Part shown: piece after piece, positions 48,656 to 60,966 of the stretch | How the letters are laid out: each line of letters opens with the position of its first letter | Numbering within the stretch: the first letter of the stretch is position 1 | Assembly: GCA_958496175.1 (NCBI GenBank) | Contig: OY292275.1 | Location: forward strand, 6,944,001-7,008,000 | DNA length: 64,000 nucleotides | Origin: Sisyra terminalis | Taxonomy: Eukaryota; Arthropoda; Insecta; Neuroptera; Sisyridae | Reading direction: 5' to 3' | Position numbers and translations under genes: made by a program | Notes under the pieces: model-generated | What the model was told of the DNA's origin: nothing | Seen by the model: only the letters and a program-made list of their open reading frames with translations | The model's database searches: none

Positions 48656-49289
48656 AAGTAGAACAATGAAATTATAGACTTAAATCTTTCATTGTTAATT
48701 TCAATGTTTTTACAATATTTTGTTGGAGTTTTACCTTTTGGATTGTGGGTTATGTTATTGTAATATGGCGGTGCATTGTTGCACATTCCCTGTTGACGTT
48801 TCACAATCTCTCGGGATTGCATCTTCTGAAACTTCCGATGTTTCGGAGCTTATTGCACTCTGAAGATGCATTAGAAAGGCATACCTACCATCATACAATA
48901 ATACAACTGCCAATTCAAAAGCCACAACTTCCACATAAAGTGGCACTCATATAAATATTAAAAATATTTGTCATTTTCCCATTTCATCAAGTTTACTTTT
49001 CCACAAAATATCGCTGTCTGCTTAGAAATTTGAAATGAAAACACTGATTTTTTTCATATAAAAATTTCATTTTCTTATATTCCAATAAAAAATTTTCTGT
49101 TGACTTTGAACGGTTAAACTGTTTGTGCAATATATAGAATTTATATATTGCATAAAAATTATCTTATATATTTTAAGCCAAGGCGGGCAAACTTACTGGT
49201 ATGATCCATAATATTTTTTTCATATTTGTTCGCGATCGACTTCGAAAAATTGGCTAAATTAAAAAAGTATATAATTAAGATTTTTTTGA
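48656..49289. other. AT-rich unique DNA, no gene seen
   Basis: Frames of 63-69 codons at 48745-48954 on both strands lack a domain. Confidence 0.5.
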
Positions 49290-49379
49290 ATTTTTTTTAA
49301 ATAGAAAGAAAATTCAGGTTATTTAAGATCTTTTTGTTTTTTATTTTTTATTTAATATTTTTATTATTTAATTAGCTAC

Positions 49380-49408
49380 GTTTCGTTACTAATCGTAACT
49401 TCCTCAGG
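49380..49408 (-). ncRNA. Hammerhead-like core, copy 3 left arm
   Basis: On the minus strand CTGAGGA, A, GTTAC-GATTA-GTAAC and GAAAC. Confidence 0.33.
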
Positions 49409-49895
49409 CTTCTATAACAAATTAAAATAATTACAAAATATGTCAATCATACATAAATTTCAAAATTATAATAATATACATATAATATAGATCATATAAA
49501 ATATTTGTAATTAAATAATAATAACTAACTCAAAATTTCAAAATATGACAAATATTTTAAGAGATATTGTTATAAATAATTAAATATATAATAATAAAAT
49601 TAATTAATAAAATACCTTGAGTCACAAAAATAAAATGTTTTCACATAAAATATTGAAATATTGAAAATATTTTATTTTTGTGAATCAAGGTATTTTATTA
49701 ATTAATTTTATTATTATATATTTAATTATTTATAACAATATCTCAAAATATTTGTCATATTTTGAAATTTTGAGTTAGTTATTATTATTTAATTACAAAT
49801 ATTTTATATGATCTATATTATATGTATATTATTATAATTTTGAAATTTATGTATGATTGACATATTTTGTAATTATTTTAATTTGTTATAGAAGC

Positions 49896-49924
49896 CTGAG
49901 GAAGTTACGATTAGTAACGAAACA
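49896..49924 (+). ncRNA. Hammerhead-like core, copy 3 right arm
   Basis: CTGAGGA, A, GTTAC-GATTA-GTAAC and GAAAC, followed by ATAGC where the other copies have GTAGC. Confidence 0.33.
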
Positions 49925-50043
49925 TAGCTAATTGAATAATAAAAATATTAAATAAAAAATAAAAAACAAAAAGATCTTAAATAACCTGAATTTTCTTCTT
50001 ATTTAAAAAAATATAAAAGCTGAGATCTGAATTTTATCATCTG

Positions 50044-52274
50044 TTTTTTTTCAATAATTACACAAATATTGTATTTACTATTATGCAATATATTGCGCAA
50101 TATAAATACTTAAATATTGCTAAATGCTTTGGATTTAGATGCATAATTTTCCATATCATACCCGATTTTTCATTGTTATTGTCCTAAGGCTTTTTCTACA
50201 CTTATGGCTTTAATCAACGTTTTTGAACTATCGGAAAATTATTTGCTTAGCATACGCAATGATGGGTTGATTTTCCTCTTTTTCCAGCTTAGTCAATATT
50301 TTTAAGTCTCTAAAAAATTAAACCCTGGATCTTGCTTCAAAGATAATTATATTTTGATTATTGGAAAAACAGTTTTTCTTACTTGTATTAAAAGACTCAG
50401 CATTGAAATAATTTTTGAAATACTGAGTTTCTACATACACTAAGTACAATTAACCTCTTTCCATACAAAAAAAAAATAATAGTAATTTTTACAATAGAAT
50501 AATGTTTTCCTTGGCGGAAAATGTAAAAAATTGTGTAAATTATTATTGTTTTTGTAATATCAGCTCAATGCTTTATTTGTATATCAGTTTCAATATATAA
50601 ACTGTAATTTTACAGAAGACCCATAGACCCATTGTTTTCTTACTCTCATTTGCTCATTAAAAATAAAATTTTTTGTATTAACAAAGTATACATTTTTTAA
50701 AACCAAAAATTGGATTTTCCTCACGTAAATAATGTCTTTGTCAAATCACATTTCTTCTCAATCTTGTAATTTATCCAACTTATACCCTTAACTACAATTA
50801 TAGATGTTTGATTTTCCCGAAACTCTGCAATAGTTTAAAAATATACTTTAATAATTGTTTGATACGTTATTTACTTGTTAATTTGGCGGTCATAAAAAAA
50901 ATTTGGGTAAAAATAAATCTATTTCATTGGTAGCCATAATATGGTAACTTCCATTTAACAGCCATCCAAACATATTTTTCCCAACCAATTTTTTCGGTCA
51001 CTCATTAATTTTTGAAATATAATTTTTTTTTTTTGTTATTTTCCCAAAACAACTTTTCTTTATTGGCGTAAAACTAAGAAAACCTGTATATCCTGTTTGC
51101 CATGGGCAAAACAAACGAAAATCGTTTGGTATCAGGTCCAAAATATCAATTGGAAAGATATGAATTTCTCAACCAATCTTCAGAAACTTTAGCCAAATTA
51201 TCAAAGTCATGTGAAGGTTTAGGTTATTCTGATGGAACCCAAAATCTCTTCTACTGGCCAAACCTGGTCCCTAATAGTCAATTGCTTTTGTCAATTGTTC
51301 TTATTTCGAACAAAAGAGGTTTGAATTAAACTTTTGCGTATTAGATGGCCATTCATGGTACACGATATCCTCGATATCTTTCCAGAACAGAATAAACGCG
51401 CTAAAAACTTCTAGGCAGTTGATCCCAGTTTAATCACCATTTGGGTCACTTTAAGAGTTTTGAAATTTTTACATTTTCGATTAATACTTTTGTGGGAGAT
51501 CTAATTGTTGTCGACTGTCACCATTCTTCTTAAAAAAAATCGATTTCATTTGGTGCAGCAAAAGATTCGCAGATGAAAGTATGTCTTAACAAATTTTTGG
51601 ATCAGCACATCCAATCCCAAATATTATGCATTTTCTGCAAAAAATTCTTTTGCAAAGGATTTAAAATTAACATATGTTGAATTTTCAGTTCTTCGGTGAT
51701 ACAACGATAGCATTTATCTCTACCTATTTTGATTATTTCCGAGATAATACCGATATTTTCGACAGTCGGTCTTCAAGACCGAAAAACATTTTTGACACTG
51801 AAATTACCGTAAAAGAAAATATGAAATTAAAATGACATTTGATTAACTTTAATAGTACTTAAACCGTACACATTTCTCTCATAATTTCAGGTACCTGTCC
51901 TTCACTTTTCACCATAGAGAAGAAAAATTAGAAAATCTATTAAATTATTTCTTGGATCTTTCTTTTGGTTTCATTGACTGATTTTCTTTCACAACTTCAT
52001 AAGTCTAACACAATGGCAGTAAAAAATTATATTTAAGTCTCAAGTTTTATCTTTCTAACGAAAATGTACTTAATAGTTTAAAAGGGATAAAAAATCCAAT
52101 TTTGGTAGATCGAAAAATTTTCCAGAAAAATTATAGATTACTTTTTTCCCAACTTATAACTTGCAACTCTTGATATTATTGTAATGACTTGGATTTAAGT
52201 ATTATTGTTTTGCTTAATTTGTTTTGCCACTCCATTCTCTTTTGTAAGATAATACTTCAAGTAACTTTTTTTTT
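50044..52274. other. AT-rich unique DNA, no gene recognised
   Basis: A 75-codon plus-strand frame at 51102-51329 has more varied amino-acid use than most, but it shows no motif and no splice sites that I trust. Otherwise nothing was seen. Confidence 0.5.
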
Positions 52275-52432
52275 TAAATAAGAAGAAAATTAAGGTTGTT
52301 TAAGATCTTTTAGTTTTTTTTTTATTTTATATTTTATTATTTCAAAAAGTAACGTTTCGTTACGTAATCGTAACTTCCTCAGGCTTCTTGATTTACAAAA
52401 TTAAATATTTTTAATTTAAATTCAATAAATAA
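52275..52432. mobile_element. Single arm of the hammerhead-core foldback family
   Basis: AAATAAGAAGAAAATTAAGG through CCTCAGGCTTCTTGATTTAC matches the left arm of 48197-48655, with a core on the minus strand at 52354-52383 (GTTAC-GATTAC-GTAAC stem-loop). No inverted partner follows, so this is a half element. Confidence 0.85.
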
Positions 52433-55140
52433 AAAATCAAGTAACTAATAGTATAGCTACTTTCAAAACATACCAGGGGAATTACAATAACTTATAAAAT
52501 CTAATTATTATATTACTTTTTAAAAGTTATTGATGGGCAATCAAAAACCAACAATCAAAGTATATTTTTAATATTGAACAATGTCGATATAGTCGATTAT
52601 TTCTTTTCTAAAAGAATACTTCAAACGAGGAAAAAATACGATTTTTCTTCCACTTTTCTTTCATCACTTCTTTTATTTTCTCTCAACGTTACTGCCCATT
52701 TTCTTTTATGTTTCCCAATTCAATCTTTGTGCAATTGTTTCAACCAACAACCCAACAAGTTGATAATTTCATTTAACCATTCAATAAATTAAAAGCTCTT
52801 TTTTCCACTTTTTGTGCACAATTCGATTGTCTCTTTCAATTTGTTAAAAAATTGAAAACAGAAAACGGAAAAACAAAAGAAAAACAACTTTTGTTGCTGT
52901 TTCTTTTGAGCTTTTTTCCTCTAAAAGTGAAACTGATGAATTACTTTCGTAGAGCTTTGCGGCTTTGACGCGAGGGCGCAAAAGAACAAAATAGAAAAGG
53001 ATTAGAACGGAATGGAGGGAAAAGTGTTGTTTTGTTAATATTAGCTGCAATAATAACACTTTATTTCTCGCGAGCTTTCGCTACCCTCTTGTTTCACTTG
53101 GTGAAGCGCCCGTGCTTTATTATCGCTCACTTTGCGCGAGCTTTCGTCTTTTAAATGTGCAAACGGTTGAAAGGCTTTTCTAAAGAATGGGTTGTAATGA
53201 GGGAGGGGTGCAGGATTGAGCCGGAGGGGAGGGTAATGATCAATGGGTCTATTTTGAGGATGAATATTTTCTTTTCAGTTTTTCAAGTTTTCAAGTGTAT
53301 TAATATTGAGCTTTCGTACCTTTGCAATATTGTCGACAAACTCTTAAAGCTCACAAGCCCCCCACGTCTCGTCGCATCCACTTTGCCTGCCATCATTTCG
53401 TCAGAAATGAAGCTTTGATGATATTATGCATGTAAAACGCTTGAGCTTTGCACAGATGAAAATTTCATTTCATTTGGATGAGCCGTTTATTATTTACGTC
53501 ATTTTCCTGGGGTTGCAGTGGTTGGAGCGGGTTGAGCGGGTGGTAGAAGATTGCGAGATATTTATTAAAAGTGGATAAAATTGAATTTAATTTGGAGCTT
53601 TTTTTCTCGGTTGGAAATTTTTCACGTCTAGTTCATAAAATGTATGTATATATTGGGGATGATGTTGGTTGCAATTGTTAATGAAATCATTGACGCTTGA
53701 AAAAAATTAAATTGGATTTCTTGCCGGGGTTCGAAGCTCGCGTGCAAATTGAAAAATTTCATCAAATTATTATTTAATTTGCAAGAAAATTACGCGAAAT
53801 TTCCTCAATGCAAACCTAACCTGACCGGTTTGCCAAAGCTCTTTGATTGAGGGGAAAATTTTTCCAGCTGTTGATTGCAGATCGGTGGAGCTTTTCATCA
53901 AAAGCTGAGCAAATTAAAGAAAATGTTTTAATTTATTTTGTAAGGTGCAGAGTTCGGGGTTTTTCAAAGCTCAAAAACTGACGAGCTTTAAATTTATTTG
54001 CACAATTGATTTTTCCCTTGTTTAATTTTACCTTGCATTAAAAAATCGCCTGATTTAAGAAGACCAAACCATTTGGTATAAAATCTTAAATTAGCGCAAA
54101 TTTCTCAGGTGGTTGATTGTTTTTTTCCGGCTCAAATTAAATTCAAATTTCCCACCATTGAACTTCTGGTGCACTTTATTAATTATTGAAATGATCATTA
54201 GCGTCAAAAGACATCTTTAGATGAGAATTTCATTCGAGGGTTTGTTTCATATCGGCAAATTAAATCAGCCTTAACGCAATTTTCATATTTCCAAAGCTTC
54301 CGTTCCTCTTGCCATTTCACTCTCCCGATAATTCCGTCTCACTTCCAAATGTAGGTTACTCCAAACAAAGTAATGAAATTAAGTAATTTTCACAAAGAAA
54401 ATTTTGATTCCTCCATCGCGGCAAAATCGTCATCAAAGGAAAATTTCGGCAATCAAACTCAGTGCAGTGGAGCGCCAAACGCGCTTTTGAAATATTATGG
54501 AAAGTTTCTCGATTTGCGTTTCTATATATATATATATATACATATTTCGATTGCTGTTGGGTGGCCGTATTTTCTCATTTACATTTCATTTCAATAAATT
54601 TTGTGTGAAATAGACACGCGGTGTCCCCCACACCGCACCTCACCGCCCGTATTTACTCTATAATTACCTCGAATTAAGTGGATGGATTTAGACAAGACGA
54701 AGGAAGAACTTTTGCGACGATCATTTCATCCCCTAGTCGGCACGGCCCGACGGGGTGGCTTGTTGAGACAAGGGACGTTTACGATCAAATAATTGGGACA
54801 CGGCGCTCTAAAAAGCCCATATAACGTTCAAGCACATATTTCATATGGTTAAATTTCAATTAAGTGCTTTTGGGGAAAGTTCGCAATGTGGACCACCACC
54901 CTTGACTTGCACGGCAAAAAATATCACTCCCCACAAGTTTAACCGTCTAGTTGTAAATTGCTAAGCAGGAAAATATTTCAATTATCAAGTTTTATTACAT
55001 TGGACATGGAAATATGTCTTCTCAGATTTAATAGAGGCCATGTAACGATCGAACCATTGAATCGTTTTCTTGTATCCATTTTTTATATTTAATATTACGA
55101 ATAATTTCCATTCTTTCCGGTCTAAATCGATTTTTAATGC
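52433..55140. other. Unique DNA, no gene recognised
   Basis: It holds a solitary CAGGGGAATTACA (the inverse box) at 52474-52486 and a (TA)n tract at about 54522-54541. Bases 52880-54800 are of higher complexity, with short motifs such as GAGCTTT repeated many times, but no convincing exon. Confidence 0.5.
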
Positions 55141-55400
55141 GAAAGATATATCAGGATTTGGTAGGCCAAATAACTTCGCAGTATTTAACTTCATTTATTT
55201 CAATTACAACATTTCGTTTGTGTTACTCCAACTTCATCAGGCAACTTGTAAATATTAGATAAATCATGGGAATATATTTTTATCTAATATTTACAAGTTG
55301 CCTGATGAAGTTGGAATAACACAAACGAAACGTTGTAATTGAAATAAATGAAGTAAAATACTGCTAAGTTATTTGGTCTACCACATCCTGATATATCCTT
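55141..55400. mobile_element. Diverged foldback element, related core words
   Basis: The left arm GATATATCAGGATTTGGTAG... has its inverse at the right, CTACCACATCCTGATATATC, with the axis near 55268. Each arm contains GCCTGATGAAGTTG...ACACAAACGAAA, resembling the CTGATGA...GAAAC core of the other family but with a different and weaker stem. No coding. Confidence 0.85.
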
Positions 55401-57059
55401 CTCATTATTACAAATAATATTCAATAAGCTCTTCAGTAATCATTTTTCCTACATATACACAAAATAAGTTACCTTTAATCCAAACTTCTCAACAAATAAT
55501 AAAAGAAACATTTCGCACAAATAATATTGCAAGAAGTAGATGGCAAAGTATAAGATATCCTCTCGATAAAAATCATATGTCTAACGTTTTAAAATCTCAG
55601 TTAATTACTTAACAATGTGCTCAATATTTTCTGTATATCAAATAGTTATCCCTTTAAGAATACCTCACTTTGGTAAGCTACCAAAAAAATGCTTAAAAAC
55701 CATAATTTTTCTTCACCAATACGCAATGAGAATGATACTTGAACTAGAAACGAATTAAAAAGGTCCACTTTTGCAAAAGTGCGAAGAAAATTTTTCCCCC
55801 CTCATTTAAACATCTGCAATCCACTACATGAAAAACTTGTCATAGAAAGGATACAATATCCCCTTCCTTTGGAATCCCCAGTAAAAGCATCCCTTCCATC
55901 TAAAGAAAAATTCCTGCTGAAAAAAGCTCCCTTAAAAAATCTTTATGATATGATTTTTTCACTGCGGAAATTCTTCGAAATCTTTCCAAAAATACAACAG
56001 TTTACTTAACAACCATTAAGAGTTCAATTTTCCGCACAACACATTTTCCAGCACAATGAAAATACTCCATCATTATTTTTCCAAGCAATGCAAACTTATA
56101 TTAAACCCATCATCCAATAGACCAAAAGCTTACTTCCTTCCATTCCTCAAAAGTGCGGGAAATTTTTTTTTTTAAAATATTTGTGCCCAACAAGGCCTGC
56201 ATTGCTATGATGATCATCAATCTCAAAAATGATAAGGTACCCTTAGAAGAAGAATATTGAATTTTGATTTACATAAGACTAATCAAATTTATGAGGATAA
56301 TATAAGAGAATATAAGAGCTCCAAAAACGAGCAGCATACAAAAAAAATCTGTAAATTTCACATTTTAAAGTTGTTTTCTTTACAACTAATATCCTTATCC
56401 TTATGCTTAGGGTTCTTTTTTCAATATCCAAGCAAGAATTTGAAAGCTCTATAACTTTTACAATTGTTGTTCCACCATCCCTAAAGTTTATAGTAGCATA
56501 ACTACTAATTATTTATAGACACATAATGGGACAAATTTATAAAAAGTAGATAAAGATATAGATCATAAAGATAAACCAGCCTTAAAAATTGAAACTTTGT
56601 GTATAATTGTTTTTAGTTTAACAAAAAATGGGCATTGACTTCCGTTTTGGTCATGTTTAAGAGTTTAATTGGGAATAGAAAAGACTGCAAAAGGATTATT
56701 TTTATTTTTGAAAAACTAAATAAATCACAAAGTTAGTATTTAAACTAAATTTTGACAATAAATTTTTAAACAACTTTAGCTCATAAGTTAAAAAAATAAC
56801 GCTTCTTTTCCTTGTTTCATGGTATAAATATAAGTAATCCATATTTCCCCATAATTTGGCTATAAAAGAGTAGAAAAAAATAGTTTAGGTTTTGATCAAG
56901 TCCAAAAGAAAGTTAATTTAATATAGAATGTTTACTAGTAATTTATTTTCAATTAAAATATTTGGGATTTTAAAAAAAAAAATATAAAGCGTTTAAAAAA
57001 GAGTAAACCTTATACAATTTAAACCTATCAAAAATTTCCGCGCATCGAATTAAAGTAGA
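55401..57059. other. AT-rich unique DNA, no gene seen
   Basis: Short low-complexity frames only. Confidence 0.5.
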
Positions 57060-57590
57060 AAATTTTTGATAATTTTTTTTCTCCCCACCGGGTGGCGTTG
57101 CCGATCGATTTTTCGATCCAATTCCAAAAAAACAAGTGCATATCAGTTCCGTAATTCGTCACAGCGTCTACGATATGTCACGTTAATTTTCGCGAAAAAA
57201 ATTACCGAAAATTCATGAAAAATTCAATCGGGTGACGTTTTTTTTGTTGACAAAGTTTTATTGACGATATCGCCTTGCTTTTGGTGTAATTTTCGCATTG
57301 GTTTCTCGCGTTTTTGCGGTGAATTTTCCGAAAGTAAAAAGTGCAATTATGATTCGTGCAGGTCATTGGCATTCGGACGCCATTACCTTATCACTCATCT
57401 AAAAATGTCATTTACTTATGCAATTATGCTTTTGTGAAATTCGTACGTGTGTTTTGGTGTTTAAAATGAAATTAATTGTGTGGAAAATAAATTTTTAATT
57501 GACGTTGCTGTCGCTATTTTTTGGAGATTTATTTTTCACGAAGTCATATTGTCTTCAAGGTTGAGGATGAATTTAATTAAAGTAAGTGAT
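57060..57590. promoter_or_regulatory. CpG-richer block, possible promoter or first exon
   Basis: It stands out from AT-rich flanks by its many CpG pairs (GATCGATTTTTCGATC, TTTCGCGAAAA, TTCTCGCGTTTTTGCGG). Near its right end ATTAAA|GTAAGT at about 57576-57587 resembles a plus-strand splice donor. On the minus strand it lies about 15 kb upstream of the exon at 39296-41642. No protein frame supports it, so the call rests on composition alone. Confidence 0.22.
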
Positions 57591-57929
57591 TTTGAACTTT
57601 AAAATTATTTGCCATAAGGATTTTTAATTGATATTTAATATTACATAAAGATAATCATATCTCAGAAAGTCTATTACTTTCAATTACTGCAATTGATCCT
57701 TTATTAGTTTTAAGGTTTTAAGGAAATAGGTACATTAAAAATTTACAAACACAATATATCAATAATATGCAAATAAGATAAGTAAATCAAGCCTTATAGG
57801 ACGAAAAAAACGTAAGAAATTCACAAATCGATTTACAAAATGAATTCAAGAATTACAGAGAATTTATATAAGAGAAAAAAAAAATTCTTACAATTTAAAT
57901 CATGATACCTTCTCTCATTTTCTTCAAAT
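57591..57929. other. AT-rich unique DNA, no gene seen
   Basis: Nothing recognised. Confidence 0.45.
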
Positions 57930-58605
57930 GTTTTAGATTTTTGATTTAAAGCTTTTACGACCGATCTTTATCAAGTTACGACTCTCTAGTGAACAAGTTA
58001 GAGCTTTCGGATCTAAAGCTGTGTGTTGATTTGATGGACAAACTTCGCCAAAAGTCGTATCTCCAGGGCGTAAACTAATCTTAAGATGCTCTTCAAACTG
58101 CCTTATATTCATGATGGTAAGGAAAGGTTAAAGAAGAACTGCAGATTAACCGATCAAAGAAGAAATAGTCCTTCAAAAAGACCTATTCAATTAAAAAAAA
58201 CGGGAGAATCGCCTTCCACGTCAGGTGCAGTTCAAGACCAAGATCCCTGTTGATATTATTGGGATTTTCGTGCGTCCTTATTCCTTCTTGGTGCTTCTTT
58301 TTGAAACACTAATGTGGTTTACTTTCGATTCAAGTGACGAAGTTTTCAAGAAGGATAAAGCTTGGTGAACATGGAAACATTTTTGGAATGGATTGTGAAT
58401 AGGTTTTCTGTAAAAACAATGGTCCAAAGAGGCATTATCCCTACGTCGAACTTAAGATTAGTTTCGGAGTATATTACGCCCTAAAGATTCGATCCGGAGA
58501 TGTTGCGAAAAGTTGGAGATATCGTTGATCAAATCAACACATGGCCTTAGATCCGAAAGCTCCAAATTTTCCACTAGAAAGTTGTAACTTAACTTGTTCT
58601 TTGTT
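57930..58605. repeat. Inverted duplication of a hAT transposase C-terminal end
   Basis: The left arm (about 57930-58092, plus strand) and right arm (about 58452-58640, minus strand) both read GAGCTTTCGGATCTAA followed by TGTGTTGATTTGAT, with a spacer of about 360 bp between them. The right arm is part of the transposase relic at 58470-59870, so the left arm is an inverted partial copy of it. Confidence 0.8.
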
Positions 58606-59870
58606 TTCCAAATGTTTTGACTTAAACAATTTCTAAGTTGATTCATTATATATTTCAATTTTGAAAATGATCTATCATAAGTTATTTCTGTTGATGATTA
58701 AGTATGTAATAACAAATTAGTACGCTTAAAATAAATTTGTGCATCAAAATGAAACTTTTGCAAAACTTTATAACAGCATACAATACAATTTCTGCATGAT
58801 TGGTATGATCTTCCTGTATTAATCTCATCATTTAAAATTTTCCACTTTTTTTTGAAAACCTATTAGTTTAGCTTTAAAAATTTCCTTCGTTTTATTTAAT
58901 TTTTGATTTATTTAATTACTTAAATGTTTAAAACTATGACTAGGGATATTAATACTTGAAATTTGAGGGAAATTATTTGGATTTAAATAGAATATATCAC
59001 CATAAAGAGGATCATTTTTTAAAAATCGTTTATTCATGTTACTGGTAACTGCATCCATTATAACATTTTACACTCTTATACGAAAGCTATCGTTAGAATT
59101 ATCCGTTTTATTATTTTATTTGTTAACAAAACATTTCTTCAATTTTGAAGAAATCAAAATTGCCAATGAAAAATTTACCGCTGTTTGATATACACTATTA
59201 AAATTTTTTTGTATTTAAAAAAAATGACAAAATGTTGCTTCTTCAAAAATTCGTAAACATATTTAAGTTGTTAAAATATTATCAAATTTTAGAAACGCAA
59301 TTGAAATAGTATTTCCTCCATATCTAATTTCTTTGTTAAAGTTTTCGGATATAGAGATTTCATAGAAAGTCTGCAGAACATCGACGAAATATATAATTCC
59401 AGATGTACTATATAATGTATCAAGCATTATCCTTAATGCCTTATCTTTAGCCCACCAATGTGTTTCTCCAAAAGTAAAAATAAATTTAAATTTACTAAAT
59501 TCTCACCATACGTTAAGTCGTTTATAAGATTCTTTTAAAAAAAAACCGTATATGTATTTAAAATACCAAATAGGAAGATGGTTTCTTTGGTCTTTTGTGT
59601 GATATCCGTAATAACTAAATTTAATCCACACACATGTGCATGTGCAGGTACATGTGCATGCACCAAGTATGCACTTAATTTGGTGAAACTTGATTTAGCC
59701 ATGTATTAAAACTTTTCAAAGTACCTTGCAAATTTTACTGCACCATCTGTACAATTACCAATATATTAACTAATATCAAGTTTCATATTTTTTTAAAATT
59801 TCGCATATTAGGTTACTGATATTTTCTCCTGTTATTGAAGTACAATTAACAAAGAGAAATAGATATAGTA
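58470..59870 (-). pseudogene. Decayed hAT transposase (ZMYM1-like type)
   Basis: This is the enzyme that would cut and paste the parent hAT element. In order on the minus strand: TGENISNLICEILKK (about 59830-59790), then NCTDGA (about 59755-59738), AHVCGLNLVITDITQKTKET (about 59640-59581), FGILNTYTVFF, KESYKRLNVW, FGETHWWAKDKALRIMLDTL (about 59470-59412), SGIIYFVDVLQTFYEIS, and the C-terminal dimerisation block YDRSFSKLKYIMNQLRNCLS (58674-58615). These blocks follow the order of hAT proteins of the zinc-finger MYM type. Several stops and small frameshifts interrupt it, and the N-terminal zinc-finger part was not found. It is inactive. Confidence 0.88.
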
Positions 59871-60039
59871 CAATTAACAAGTTAAATTGAAATAGATAGA
59901 AGTAACAATTGTAAAAATTTAAGATCATTTCAGCAGAAAACATAAAAACCTTACTATATTTGTGGATCAATAGGCCCACGGAGATATTGCACCGGTAAGC
60001 CCACCGGAATATTCTCGGTATCCCGATGGATCAGTCCAG
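59871..60039. other. Probable non-coding end region of the hAT relic
   Basis: AT-rich sequence and then a GC-richer stretch (CCCACCGGAATATTCTCGGT). It continues past the inserted element into CCAGCACTGTACTGGGGTAC at 60199-60218, so both sides probably belong to one older element. This is inference. Confidence 0.4.
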
Positions 60040-60194
60040 CAAGGTTTGTAAATTACACAGGTTGCTCCATTAGAAAAAAAAAATGACGTCATACGAAGAA
60101 TTTTGAAATTGAATCAGTCTGAAGATATGTACGAACTTCTTCTGGACACGTCACGTAGCCACCATGAGACCACCTGTGTATTTTATAAACCTTG
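60040..60194. mobile_element. ~155-bp TIR element, single copy
   Basis: Same family as 4891-5204 but in the opposite orientation. It starts CAAGGTTTGTAAATTACACA and ends as the inverse of CAAGGTTTATAAAATACACA. CAGTCCAG occurs at 60032-60039 and 60196-60203. With the neighbouring base this is a 9-bp pair with one mismatch (TCAGTCCAG/CCAGTCCAG). No coding. Confidence 0.92.
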
Positions 60195-60966
60195 CCAGTC
60201 CAGCACTGTACTGGGGTACTTTTTGCCCCTTCAGTCTACCAAACAGAAGATTAAACTGCACTTTTCACATTCTATTGAAATGCAGCACTCATTATGGCGA
60301 CTTGAAAGTTAAGAACTAGTCGAATAGTACCTTCTTTGCCTTTTGCTGAAATTTGCTCGGCTCATAGTAGGTGAAATAGGAACTCATGGAACAAAATAAG
60401 CGTATGACTACAGTGTAGGGCAGTGATTGTCAAACTCTTTGACGATACGAACCACTTAATTCATAATTTAAATATTCGACTACTAAATTACTTAAAGTAA
60501 CGACGTTTTTAAATATTCTTATCATTTAAGTCATTAGTTCGTTAAATAGGTACTACCAAAATTATTTAAAAAACACCATACCACTACCCCCCCCCCGTAT
60601 TAAAATATTCGAATGAAGATGATGAATTTGTTTAAGAAATGGCATAGTCCCCAATGCAATGGTTTCTGTAACTAATCCAGAAAGGCCTATATGTATTCTT
60701 CTCATTGGTGTATATATACCATAGTCGTACGTACTTATTTACAATAATTTCTAGTTACAGCTAAATAAAATTGCAAACTACTAAATTCATATATATTCAA
60801 ATATCTTCAAAATAATCCAAAATCCTAGCCAATTTATCACTTTACACTTAATTCTTAATTTAAATATTCGACTACTAAATCAATTAAATTTCAACTAATA
60901 TATCATTTCAATCAATAGTTCGTTAAATATGTGCTACCAAAAGTATTAAAAAAAAGCCCACCCTCC

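Larger units (their letters stand above)
49290..50043. mobile_element. Long near-perfect palindrome with hammerhead-like cores, copy 3
   Basis: The arms are about 340-350 bp each and almost identical, meeting near 49640-49660. The left arm starts TTTAAATAGAAAGAAAATTC. The right arm ends GAATTTTCTTCTTATTTAAA and is followed by AAAGCTGAGATCTGAATTTT, which also flanks copies 1 and 2. Cores lie at about 49380-49408 (minus) and 49896-49924 (plus). The inner arms hold extra AT-rich sequence not present in copies 1 and 2. No coding. Confidence 0.9.

Noticed and set aside
52474..52486. CAGGGGAATTACA as a possible NF-kB-type binding site
   Set aside because: It lacks the CC half of the usual consensus and occurs mostly inside satellite-like arrays. 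I treat it as the inverse of the recurring box instead.
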